Source: Minisyncoccota bacterium
Lineage (GTDB): Bacteria; Patescibacteriota; Microgenomatia; UBA1400; PJMF01
Assembly: GCA_009885085.1 (NCBI GenBank)
Contig: VFLK01000006.1
Span: 1-33,717, forward strand
Direction of reading: 5' to 3'
DNA: 33,717 nt
Under the pieces are notes generated by a model. The model saw only the letters and a list, made by a program, of their open reading frames with translations. It was not told where the DNA came from and ran no database searches. The translations under genes and the position numbers were made by a program. Shown one piece after another: positions 1 to 6,403 of this stretch (position 1 is its first letter; each line of letters opens with the position of its first letter).

Positions 1-171
1 AAATATTTTATATCTAAATAGTTCTGGATGAAGTGTTTGATATCCATCCTTAAAGAAATTTGTTACAGTGTCAGTAATTGAGATAGTTGCAGGGAGAAGT
101 AAGACGAATCTAATAATATCTATTAGTTTTTTTAACAATGGTACTGTGTTCTTTTTAGATAGCTTAATCAT
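1..171 (-). CDS. Hypothetical protein, partial (runs off the left edge)
   Basis: A minus-strand frame starts at an ATG (169-171) and stays open for 57 codons to the window edge. The visible N-terminus is basic (MIKLSKKNT) and is followed by a hydrophobic stretch (FVLLLPATISI) that could be a membrane segment. It lies 46 nt downstream of the 203-codon ORF on the same strand, so the two may be co-transcribed. I do not recognise it, and it is too short to assign a function. Confidence 0.4.
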   Translation of the reverse strand, partial: MIKLSKKNTVPLLKKLIDIIRFVLLLPATISITDTVTNFFKDGYQTLHPELFRYKIF

Positions 172-217
172 GTTTTAATTTACTCAGGTCCTAATTAAAA
201 TCTAATTGATGCTCTAA

Positions 218-829
218 TTAAGACGGTTCATCATTTGACGTTTCTAGCAAGTCAAGGATTTGCAAAGCTTCATCGACTGCACTTTGATTCATAATTGTAG
301 CGGCTGGAAGCTGGGCTACTTTCATTTCATCAATGATGACTGGTCTAAAGCACTCACCAGTTTGAGTGCTTTTATCAGCTTCTCCCAACCTGCATGTTAA
401 GACAACGCCTGTGAGCCATAAATGTCTATCTTCTAGTTTTAGTATAATAGGATATTGATTATTTCTTTTTAACAAATTGGCAACATCATCCATTGAAATG
501 ATTTTATGCTCAACAAGTATAAATAATATTATTTCAAGTACATTATGATCGAAATCAAATGATGCTAACATACCATCAATTTTTGCAGTAATGGAAAATG
601 ACTGATTGGAGTAGATGATGAGTTGAAAGATCTGAAATGATTGGGTAATTATAATAGTCTGTCTAACATCACCGACATTTTTTGAAAGATATGTTCCAAA
701 ATCTATTAAATAACCTATGTTGTCATTGGTTGTCATTGGTTTTTTTAATTTCTTACTCATCCACCAGATTAATAATACCATAAATCCACACATATAGTTT
801 GTGTTGTTTTGAAACATTTTTCTAGACAA
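218..829 (-). CDS. Hypothetical protein with N-terminal hydrophobic segment
   Basis: This 203-codon frame reads away from the XRE gene, with only 8 nt between the two ORF starts. The track start is a TTG; an ATG four codons in (position 817) or the later Met before CGFMVLLIWW are also plausible starts. The hydrophobic run near the N-terminus suggests a membrane anchor, and the rest looks soluble and mixed alpha/beta. No family is recognised. Divergence from a small repressor-like gene suggests shared regulation. It may encode an accessory or cargo function of the element. Confidence 0.5.
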   Translation of the reverse strand: MSRKMFQNNTNYMCGFMVLLIWWMSKKLKKPMTTNDNIGYLIDFGTYLSKNVGDVRQTIIITQSFQIFQLIIYSNQSFSITAKIDGMLASFDFDHNVLEIILFILVEHKIISMDDVANLLKRNNQYPIILKLEDRHLWLTGVVLTCRLGEADKSTQTGECFRPVIIDEMKVAQLPAATIMNQSAVDEALQILDLLETSNDEPS

Positions 830-837
830 TGTGATTT

Positions 838-1053
838 ATGAGAAAATACTCAAGATCACCTAAATTTCTTTCTAAGAAAATAAAGACTTTAAGAAGTCAA
901 AAAGATTTAACTCAAGAAGAACTTGCTGAGATAGTTGGAGTGTCAGTAAACTATATTGGCTATATTGAGCAAAACAAAAGGGTCCCTGCTATAAAAACTG
1001 TAGATAAAATAGCTAGAGCCTTAGGTGTTAAATTTGCAGATTTGTTTGAATAA
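838..1053 (+). CDS. XRE-family helix-turn-helix transcriptional regulator
   Basis: The 71-residue protein is essentially one Cro/C1-type DNA-binding domain. Residues about 13-70 contain the pattern LRSQKDLTQEELAEIVGVS followed by YIGYIEQNKRVP, where the second helix is the recognition helix, then a helix ending in LGVKFADLFE. Small single-domain XRE proteins are typical repressors or toggle regulators of mobile elements. The gene is divergent from the 203-codon ORF with almost no intergenic space, so its promoter must overlap the neighbour's 5' region. It may regulate both. The specific target is not visible. Confidence 0.85.
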   Translation: MRKYSRSPKFLSKKIKTLRSQKDLTQEELAEIVGVSVNYIGYIEQNKRVPAIKTVDKIARALGVKFADLFE

Positions 1054-1065
1054 ATTTCTAGCCTT

Positions 1066-1134
1066 CTTCATTAAAATAAGTTAGTCTTATTAATAAGCCA
1101 ATCTCTATTGATTTCGGTATTTATTTTAATGAAG
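1066..1134. repeat. Inverted repeat directly upstream of the zinc-ribbon gene
   Basis: CTTCATTAAAATAA (1066-1079) is the exact reverse complement of TTATTTTAATGAAG (1121-1134), giving a 14-bp stem with a loop of about 41 nt. It ends 2 nt before the ATG at 1137 and leaves no Shine-Dalgarno sequence free. It could end transcription of the XRE gene, bind a regulator, or mask the next start. It has no T-run, so a simple intrinsic terminator is unlikely. Confidence 0.5.
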
Positions 1135-1136
1135 CT

Positions 1137-1721
1137 ATGAATCATCTTTTCTACAAAACTATGGAAGCTGACTATCTTAAAAAGATAAGAATTTGGGGAT
1201 TAAAAAAAGATGGATGCTTAAAATTAGGTAGAATTACCCAAAACACAATTAGTTGGAACTACAATGGAAATTATAGCAAAATATTATTAGAAATTTCTTT
1301 GAAGCCAGATATAAATATATTTACTCGCTTTGAATATACACAAATGGATTCTCATGGAAACAGAGTCAATTTTGACTATAAAGTTTTTCTTACTACAACT
1401 CCTTGCAACTTTGGTGGCTTGAGATATTGGTTCAAATGTTTTTTTTGTAAAAAGCGAGTAGGCATACTTTACAAGAGAGGTGATTATTTTGCTTGTAGAC
1501 ATTGTCAAAACCTAACTTATGAGAGTAGGAACTTAAGTGGACGTTGGAAATGGGCAGGGAAAATTATTTCTGCACCAGAAATTGATTCTCTACGAGAAGA
1601 GGCAAAAAGAGAATTTTATAATGGTAAGCTGACTAGAAAATTTAAGAGGTACTTATCCAAAAGACAAAAATTTTTACAAATTTGGAGTAAACACTTGTTA
1701 GCTATAAAAGGAATGAGATAA
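1137..1721 (+). CDS. Zinc-ribbon protein of unknown function
   Basis: The protein has 194 residues. The middle carries two CxxC pairs (CFFCKKR and CRHCQNLTYES) separated by about 16 residues, a treble-clef or zinc-ribbon arrangement. The C-terminus is strongly basic (KRYLSKRQKFLQIW). Proteins with a similar central zinc knuckle followed by an LTYES-like motif are common uncharacterised genes in prophage and integrative-element contexts, which fits its position here. Nucleic-acid binding is inferred from the zinc ribbon and basic tail only. No catalytic motif is visible. Confidence 0.6.
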   Translation: MNHLFYKTMEADYLKKIRIWGLKKDGCLKLGRITQNTISWNYNGNYSKILLEISLKPDINIFTRFEYTQMDSHGNRVNFDYKVFLTTTPCNFGGLRYWFKCFFCKKRVGILYKRGDYFACRHCQNLTYESRNLSGRWKWAGKIISAPEIDSLREEAKREFYNGKLTRKFKRYLSKRQKFLQIWSKHLLAIKGMR

Positions 1722-1771
1722 ATAATAGACCAAGAAAGTGTTTAGATTGAGATTGGAATTCACATATCCGG

Positions 1772-1777
1772 TATAAT
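1772..1777 (+). promoter_or_regulatory. Candidate -10 box for the 246-codon gene
   Basis: A perfect TATAAT ends 10 nt before the ATG at 1788, so the transcript would start only about four bases before the start codon. No good -35 at 17 nt is visible, and no Shine-Dalgarno precedes the ATG. Confidence 0.45.
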
Positions 1778-1787
1778 GTAGATAAGA

Positions 1788-2528
1788 ATGAAAATGAAAA
1801 TTAATTATTTAATTAGATCGCTATTATTAAAAAAAGTTGTTCACGATCTTATAATAGAGATATGCGATTTATACAAGAAACACGGTGATAAGTTTGAAAT
1901 TTATCCGACAAATGTCAATAGTTGTCTGAATAGCGTTTATAGTGAGGACTCATTATATCTTGATTCAGAAGCGATTAAACAAAATACCAATCGTTGTTAT
2001 GAAGGTAATGAGTTGAAAATGCTTGACTTACTTAAGATAAATGAAGTTATTGAATTAAAATATGATAGTGGTGAAGATGGCGGATCTTGTATTGCAGAAA
2101 TTAAAATTATTAATCATGAATTATTTAAAGACATATCTAATTGGGTATTAAAAAATAAACTTATTATTACCTATGGACTCTTTTCACTCAATACTTTAAC
2201 TGGAGAAGCTTATTGTAAAGATAACTACCATTTATTTAAACCAGGTAGCGGATACTATGACTTACTTAAAGAGTTTCTAAAAAAGAAAAATCATTTTCTT
2301 AATTTTGAAGAGATGGTCAATATTCAACAACAAGAATATAAAAAAGTTGGTGGAGTTATTACTAGATCAGATTATGTATATGATGAGCGTAAAAATAGCG
2401 AATTACAAAACAAAGCCAAAAATAATATTAAATATTTGCAAAAGAACCTAAAAATGAGAGAGGGTTTAGGTGAATTATTCAAAACCTATGAAAAAAGAGG
2501 TTTTATTCTTCTACCAGACTTAGATTGA
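1788..2528 (+). CDS. Hypothetical protein
   Basis: A 246-residue, lysine-rich, apparently soluble protein ending in TGA. The N-terminal third looks helical (LLLKKVVHDLIIEICDLYKK). The middle has an acidic glycine turn (YDSGEDGGSCIAEIKI), and the C-terminus is helical and charged. No signal peptide, membrane segment or recognised motif is seen. A TATAAT sits 10 nt upstream of the start, so it may be translated from a near-leaderless transcript. It lies within the element and is probably element cargo, but I cannot give it a function. Confidence 0.55.
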   Translation: MKMKINYLIRSLLLKKVVHDLIIEICDLYKKHGDKFEIYPTNVNSCLNSVYSEDSLYLDSEAIKQNTNRCYEGNELKMLDLLKINEVIELKYDSGEDGGSCIAEIKIINHELFKDISNWVLKNKLIITYGLFSLNTLTGEAYCKDNYHLFKPGSGYYDLLKEFLKKKNHFLNFEEMVNIQQQEYKKVGGVITRSDYVYDERKNSELQNKAKNNIKYLQKNLKMREGLGELFKTYEKRGFILLPDLD

Positions 2529-2612
2529 AAAAGTCCCACCATTAGTACCTAAATTTAGTACTAAATTTCATTGTTAGTCTCTTAATTGATCACATCGTTC
2601 GTCATCAACTAA

Positions 2613-2627
2613 GGTAATAAAATTACC
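2613..2627. promoter_or_regulatory. Perfect palindrome upstream of small ORF, candidate operator
   Basis: GGTAATAAAATTACC is a 15-bp perfect palindrome (6-bp arms, AAA centre) seven bases before the ATG at 2634. About 50 nt further upstream lies another dyad, TAGTAC...GTACTA, around a CTAAATTTAG core. Both are candidate binding sites for the element's XRE protein. This is inference. Confidence 0.35.
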
Positions 2628-2633
2628 ATAGTT

Positions 2634-2870
2634 ATGAACAATGAATATTACCAAACTTCCGATTTTTGTCTAGCTACGACACTTGTTGCATTAGGATTCC
2701 AAATAATTAGCATGGATAGGTCAAACCCAAAGAGGGTTAATTTTAATTTCTCTAACTGCAAAAATCTTCAAAATAAAATTTATCAATATTGGGAAAAACA
2801 AATCAGAGTCTCACCTCTTGATTTTTATTATGCACAAAAGAAGCTAAAAAGCCTTTTATATATGGGGTAG
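2634..2870 (+). CDS. Small protein resembling the DUF5659 family
   Basis: A 78-residue protein. It begins with a short polar segment, then FCLATTLVALGFQIISMD, a beta hairpin with RVNFNFSNC, and a C-terminal helix with a YYAQKKLKSLLY end. This order (a segment on residence of a small side chain-rich helix, a beta hairpin, then a YxxAxxxLKxxLY-like helix) resembles a small family of unknown function common in Patescibacteria mobile elements. I place it there from memory and with limited confidence. It starts a run of three closely spaced small genes leading to the recombinase. Confidence 0.5.
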   Translation: MNNEYYQTSDFCLATTLVALGFQIISMDRSNPKRVNFNFSNCKNLQNKIYQYWEKQIRVSPLDFYYAQKKLKSLLYMG

Positions 2871-2886
2871 CTTAAAAGAAATAAAT

Positions 2887-3165
2887 ATGAATATGAAAAC
2901 CAAAATTAAACCTCAGACAAAATTTACATTAAAAATCTTTTTTATTAACAAAGAAACTCAATATATAAGCACTAAGAAACGACAACGAATTTCTTATTTT
3001 ATCCAGATAGCAAAAGAGTCAGAGATAGAAAAATTCTATATACGTGTGTCCTATGGAAAAGTAACAGATGTTTTTGGAAAAAGCACAAAAGCATTTAATG
3101 ATGGCGAATATCAAACAAAGCAATTATTAAAGGAAGCATTCAAGTGTTTTGTAGAAAAAATATGA
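2887..3165 (+). CDS. Hypothetical small protein
   Basis: A 92-residue basic protein with predicted beta-rich N-terminus (TKFTLKIFFINKET) and a helical C-terminus (LLKEAFKCFVEKI). It is not recognised. The start could be 2887 or the Met two codons later. Its TGA stop overlaps the ATG of the following helix-turn-helix gene (ATGA at 3162-3165), which argues for translational coupling and a shared transcript. Confidence 0.5.
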   Translation: MNMKTKIKPQTKFTLKIFFINKETQYISTKKRQRISYFIQIAKESEIEKFYIRVSYGKVTDVFGKSTKAFNDGEYQTKQLLKEAFKCFVEKI

Positions 3166-3665
3166 CAATGAAAAACTTTACCATAGTTCCAAATGAACTA
3201 TTAGACAAATCGCAACTTTCTATCTCAGCAAGATATCTTCTTTGTGTACTACTTAAATATTGCGGTCAAGACGAAACTTGTTACCCAGCTCAAAAGACAC
3301 TTGCTAAAGTGCTGGGATTCTCTGATAGATATATTCGATCTTTAATCACAGAGCTTGAAGGTGCCGATTTGATTTCTAAAAAGAGAACTGGATTTAACAA
3401 ATCTAACACATACACAGTTTCTAAGAAGTATAGGAAGTATGGTTCCGGTCATTCTAATAATGAGGAGAATAGCAATTCCGGTAAGTTAGGAAGTGCGTTT
3501 CCTCTTCATCAAGGAAGTGGTGTTCCTAATAAAAGTACTTATAGAAAAGAAACAAGTAAAAGGGGTAGTGATAAAGGATTCCAAACTCTTAAAGAAGCAA
3601 TGCTAAAAATAGGTTACCGTGATCCGAACCAAGTATTATCCTCAAAAAGGGAAAATGAAACTTAG
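3162..3665 (+). CDS. Helix-turn-helix protein, replication-initiator or plasmid type
   Basis: I start the gene at ATG 3162, which overlaps the previous stop as ATGA, rather than at the track start 3144. Residues about 5-75 resemble the winged-helix domain found in phage and plasmid replisome organisers: FTIVPNELL, LSISARYLLCVLLKYCG, CYPAQKTLAKVLGFSDRYIRSLI (helix-turn-helix) and ADLISKKRTG (wing). A polar Ser/Asn-rich linker follows, then a short C-terminal helix. In such proteins the domain binds DNA near an origin or regulates element genes. The exact role here is unproven. Confidence 0.65.
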   Translation: MTMKNFTIVPNELLDKSQLSISARYLLCVLLKYCGQDETCYPAQKTLAKVLGFSDRYIRSLITELEGADLISKKRTGFNKSNTYTVSKKYRKYGSGHSNNEENSNSGKLGSAFPLHQGSGVPNKSTYRKETSKRGSDKGFQTLKEAMLKIGYRDPNQVLSSKRENET

Positions 3666-3849
3666 TAATGAAGCTGTTGCCAGTTTCCAAAAGCTCTACC
3701 AAGAGAAGTGTGGGATAGAGCTTGAGTTTGAAGAAGCACAGGTGAAGGCTTTAGAGGAATTGAAACGATTTGCTTTAATTTATAAACCGATTCAGATCAA
3801 GAATTTAGACATCTATGAGGAATTTAGTAGCGAAAAAATTAATAAATAA
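3655..3849 (+). CDS. Small conserved-type protein of mobile elements
   Basis: The likely start is ATG 3655 (MKLSNEAVASF), preceded by AAAGGG, rather than the track start at 3619. It overlaps the end of the previous gene by 11 nt. The protein has 64 residues and is mostly helical, with a YQEKCGIELEFEEAQVKALE core. Short proteins of the type 'helix, GIEL, EEA, helix' are frequent beside recombinases in Patescibacteria elements. The function is unknown. It is the last gene before the recombinase leader. Confidence 0.55.
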   Translation: MKLSNEAVASFQKLYQEKCGIELEFEEAQVKALEELKRFALIYKPIQIKNLDIYEEFSSEKINK

Positions 3850-3862
3850 TAGTAAGATGAGT

Positions 3863-3939
3863 GTGGACTCATAAATCAGTGAAAATATAGATGCCTTCTT
3901 TAGGACAATCTTCACTGATTGAGTCCACCTAAAGGAGGC
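3863..3939 (+). promoter_or_regulatory. Two-state structured leader of the serine recombinase
   Basis: Stem A pairs 3863-3871 and 3875-3883 with 3911-3928 (18 bp, one 3-nt bulge). The loop of stem A contains GCCTTCTTTAG (3893-3903), which pairs over 11 nt, with one G-U, to CTAAAGGAGGC (3929-3939). That second strand contains the recombinase Shine-Dalgarno. Because stem A ends at 3928 and the Shine-Dalgarno strand begins at 3929, both stems cannot form together. Stem A therefore leaves the ribosome site open and stem B closes it. Alternatively, the inverted repeat may be a DNA site for the recombinase. Confidence 0.55.
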
Positions 3940-3947
3940 TTTTATAT

Positions 3948-5798
3948 ATGCAAGATGTTAAACTTTCAGACCTGAAATGGGCTATCTATTGTAGAAAGAG
4001 TAGCGATAGCGAGGATAAACAAATTGAATCATTGCCCGCTCAAGAAAAAGAATTAAGAGAAGCGGCTAAGCGAAGTGGTATAAAAAACATTGTTAAACTT
4101 TTCAAAGAATCACATTCAGCATTTCATCCCGGAAGACCAGACTACAATGAAATGATTAGAATGGTTTACAGTGGTGAAATAAATGCTATCTTGGTTTGGG
4201 CTGGTAATAGAATTGCACGAAACCCTGTTGATGCTGGTGCCTGCATTTATGCTATGGATCAAGGCAAGTTGCTGGTGGTCAAAACTATAGGAGGCACATA
4301 CTTCAATACACCAGATAACAAGTTTGCTCTAAGTATTGACTTTACTGTATCTAAGAAATCATCTGATGATAAAAGTGTCGCAGTTCATAGAGGCAACAAA
4401 CATAAGTTTTTTGAAAATAAAGAATGGGGAGGTCCTGCAAAACAAGGCTTTATTAATTATATCGATCCACTTACAAAAAAACGAGATATTAAGATTGATG
4501 AAGAGAGATTTGATTTATTGCATCAAGCTGGAAAGCAGATTGCTAATGGTAAGTTCACACCTCTAGAAGCTCTCGATTGGCTAAATAAAGATATGGGATA
4601 TAGAACACTGCCTCAAAGAAAACAGGGTGGTGGTCCCTTAGCAGAGACAACATTTTATAATTTTCTTTCAGATACATTCTATTATGGAGTAATGCGACAC
4701 AAGGTTGATGGAATCTTTCAAGAAGGTGATCATAAGTATAGAAAAATGTTTACTAAAGAGGAGTGGGACACTATTCAGATCAGATTGGGTAAAAAGAGCC
4801 GGTCCATACAAAAGAAACACGATTTTCCATTCAAGGGTGTAATGAGCTGTGGAGAATGCGGTGGTTTTATTACTGCAGAGAAAAAAGTTCAGATTATTTG
4901 CTCCGGATGTAAGACTAAGTTTACCAAAACAGCCAAAAGGGCAGAATGTATTAAGTGTGGTCTGAGAATCGATCTTATGGATGATCCCACAATACTAAAT
5001 TACACCTATTATCATTGCACTAAAAAAGTGAACAAAAACTGTGCTCAAGGATGGTTGGAAATTAATGAGTTAGAAAAACAAGTGGATCAAGAGCTTCAGA
5101 GATTTGAGATAGATCCCGATTTTAAGGATTGGGCTATTAAACATCTGGGAGAACTGAATGAAAATGAGGTCCAACAAGATAAAAAGTTGACAAAACGCAA
5201 CATTGATAACTACGAAAGCCTAAAATCAAGGCTTAGAAGAATGACTAAGCATCGTTTTACAGATGCCTACGAGGAATCTAGTCTAGAGGAAAAAGAAATC
5301 TATGAAGACGAGTTAAAGACACTTAAAGATCAAATAGAAACTGTAAAAAATAATATCGAGATAGTGGACCAGAAACAGTATGATTGGATCGACTTGTCAA
5401 AGAAAACCTTTGATTTTGCTTGTTATGCTCGTTATTGGTTTCGTAATGGAGATGTTAAGACTAAAACACAGATACTCGAGATGCTTGGGTCGAACCTAAA
5501 GCTACACAACAAAGAAGTCTTGGTAAATGGGGATAGTTTATGGTGGATCATTGAAAAAGCAAAGAAAGAAGCAAAAGAATTGGGAGTTTGGTTAGAACCT
5601 ACGAAAAAAGCGGGTCCAGTAGACTTTAATGCCTATTTAGATCCCGCCATTCCCACATTGTTGCGGGACTGGGAGTCGAACCCAGCCTGTGAGATTATGA
5701 GCCTCACGTGCACCGTACACTATCCCGCGCGTTATTGTTTGCATTTTTCCATTCAAGGTTCTCTGCAATCCAGAGTAAACATTATAGTTACTTTCTAG
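3948..5798 (+). CDS. Large serine recombinase (site-specific integrase)
   Basis: The protein cuts and rejoins attachment sites through a serine-DNA link. The catalytic domain (about 1-150) begins AIYCRKSS, with Ser18 the likely nucleophile. A recombinase domain follows (about 170-290, FYNFLSDTFYYGVMRHKV), then a zinc ribbon (CGECGG, CSGCK, CIKCG, YHC) and a long charged coiled-coil region (about 400-480). It is 616 codons as read, but the last 40 or so (from LLRDWESNP) are the antisense of a tRNA gene. The native tail in the excised element is therefore probably different. A strong Shine-Dalgarno AAAGGAGG precedes ATG 3948. It probably integrates and excises this element. Confidence 0.9.
   Translation: MQDVKLSDLKWAIYCRKSSDSEDKQIESLPAQEKELREAAKRSGIKNIVKLFKESHSAFHPGRPDYNEMIRMVYSGEINAILVWAGNRIARNPVDAGACIYAMDQGKLLVVKTIGGTYFNTPDNKFALSIDFTVSKKSSDDKSVAVHRGNKHKFFENKEWGGPAKQGFINYIDPLTKKRDIKIDEERFDLLHQAGKQIANGKFTPLEALDWLNKDMGYRTLPQRKQGGGPLAETTFYNFLSDTFYYGVMRHKVDGIFQEGDHKYRKMFTKEEWDTIQIRLGKKSRSIQKKHDFPFKGVMSCGECGGFITAEKKVQIICSGCKTKFTKTAKRAECIKCGLRIDLMDDPTILNYTYYHCTKKVNKNCAQGWLEINELEKQVDQELQRFEIDPDFKDWAIKHLGELNENEVQQDKKLTKRNIDNYESLKSRLRRMTKHRFTDAYEESSLEEKEIYEDELKTLKDQIETVKNNIEIVDQKQYDWIDLSKKTFDFACYARYWFRNGDVKTKTQILEMLGSNLKLHNKEVLVNGDSLWWIIEKAKKEAKELGVWLEPTKKAGPVDFNAYLDPAIPTLLRDWESNPACEIMSLTCTVHYPARYCLHFSIQGSLQSRVNIIVTF
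5661..5729 (-). tRNA. tRNA-Met (CAT), initiator-like, short D-loop, att site
   Basis: Read on the minus strand, it begins CGCGGGA and ends TCCCGCA plus discriminator A. The first base C faces A72, a mismatch typical of bacterial initiator tRNA. The anticodon loop is CTCATAA, and the T-arm is CTGGG-TTCGACT-CCCAG. The D-arm is GTGT-ACGGT-GCAC, a loop of only 5 nt, and total length is 69 nt without CCA. The bottom of the anticodon stem is AGG/TCT rather than the usual three G-C pairs. It is convergent to and overlapped by the recombinase ORF. It could be a functional compact fMet tRNA or a decayed copy. Confidence 0.75.
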
Positions 5799-5817
5799 AT
5801 AAAAGTCAAAGTTCTGC

Positions 5818-5823
5818 TATAAT
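5818..5823 (+). promoter_or_regulatory. -10 box for the plus-strand tRNA(CAT)
   Basis: TATAAT lies 21 nt before the first base of the tRNA at 5845, leaving a leader of about 14 nt. The -35 region is not recognisable. On the other strand, TATAAT (complement of 5781-5786) is a possible -10 for the tRNA at 5661-5729. Confidence 0.5.
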
Positions 5824-5844
5824 TACCTCCGTAATAAGACACTT

Positions 5845-5918
5845 GCCAGGGTAGCTCAGTTGGTTAGAGCATGGGATTCATAAACCCAAGGTCGTGAGTT
5901 CGAATCTCACTCCTGGTA
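5845..5918 (+). tRNA. tRNA with CAT anticodon (elongator Met or Ile2)
   Basis: The cloverleaf is clear. The acceptor is GCCAGGG/TCCTGGT with discriminator A, and the D-arm is GCTC-AGTTGGTTA-GAGC. The anticodon arm is TGGGA-TTCATAA-ACCCA with an A-A mismatch at the loop-closing position. The variable loop is followed by the T-arm GTGAG-TTCGAAT-CTCAC. CCA is not encoded. CAT can be elongator Met, or Ile when C34 is modified to lysidine, and I cannot separate these by eye. Confidence 0.92.
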
Positions 5919-5951
5919 CATTTTAAACCAATTTTTTTATCTGGAGATCTG

Positions 5952-6326
5952 TTAAAATATTAAATCTAGCCACATATCTAGAGGTTGCTTATTTTCAACA
6001 GTGTCGGGCTCTATATTACTTTCCTTATAATTAACCGATGGCAGTTGAATTATCTTTTCGCCTGGTTTTTGCAATAAAAGTTCATTTCTGATAACTTTTT
6101 CTTTATAGGCCTCAGAATCGGAATCAATAATTTTTTCTTCTAGTTGAGCGGTTTGGGCTGACATATCATTTATTTCTTGCTCTAAAATTTCAATATTTTT
6201 GCTTGATATCTCAGTCTTTTGCGAACTCTTGTCTAAGGATATAAAAAATATTATGCTTATAACAGTGAAAATAATTATTATAAATGGATGATATATTATC
6301 TTTATCATTGCAAAAAATCCATCCAT
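5952..6326 (-). CDS. FtsB/DivIC-like septum formation initiator protein
   Basis: The 124-residue bitopic protein has one N-terminal membrane segment (FIIIIFTVISIIFFISL, about 14-30). A coiled-coil stretch follows (EILEQEINDMSAQTAQLEEKI), and then a segment KVIRNELLLQKPGEKIIQLP, which matches the 'ARNELGLVKPGE' signature after the coiled coil in the FtsB/DivIC family. This family links FtsL and FtsQ/DivIB at the division site. A TATAAT (complement of 6332-6337) lies 5 nt upstream of the ATG, suggesting a leaderless transcript. The gene converges on the tRNA at 5845. Confidence 0.75.
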   Translation of the reverse strand: MDGFFAMIKIIYHPFIIIIFTVISIIFFISLDKSSQKTEISSKNIEILEQEINDMSAQTAQLEEKIIDSDSEAYKEKVIRNELLLQKPGEKIIQLPSVNYKESNIEPDTVENKQPLDMWLDLIF

Positions 6327-6403
6327 GTGATATTATAAGACATTATTATTTAAAAAAACGACAAACACAGATTAAGAATAACAAGTAACAATTTAAGTAT
6401 ACT

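Larger units (their letters stand above)
1..5660. mobile_element. Right part of an integrated element with serine recombinase, ending at a tRNA-Met gene
   Basis: The region carries an XRE regulator, a helix-turn-helix replication-type protein, several small unknown proteins and a large serine recombinase, and has no housekeeping gene. The recombinase reading frame continues antisense through the tRNA at 5661-5729, so the element appears to end at the 3' end of that tRNA. Housekeeping genes begin just beyond it. I found no second copy of the tRNA 3' sequence inside the window, so the left end probably lies outside it. The right boundary is inferred from the ORF overlap, not from a seen direct repeat. 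Confidence 0.65.

Noticed and set aside
1287-1508. Minus-strand ORFs such as 1287-1508, 10829-11038 and 27191-27631
   Set aside because: They lie entirely antisense within well-supported genes and lack ribosome sites or recognisable motifs.
3948-5798. C-terminal tail of the recombinase as a functional extra domain
   Set aside because: The tail sequence is exactly the antisense of a tRNA gene, so it is an overlap product rather than a domain.
5661-5918. Two adjacent CAT tRNAs as a duplication caused by integration
   Set aside because: Their acceptor, D-arm and T-arm sequences differ throughout, so they are different tRNA species, not copies.
6398-6403. TATACT directly before the Xer recombinase ATG as its promoter
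   Set aside because: Transcription would begin inside the gene, so it cannot serve the chosen start, and the start is supported by the normal Xer N-terminus.
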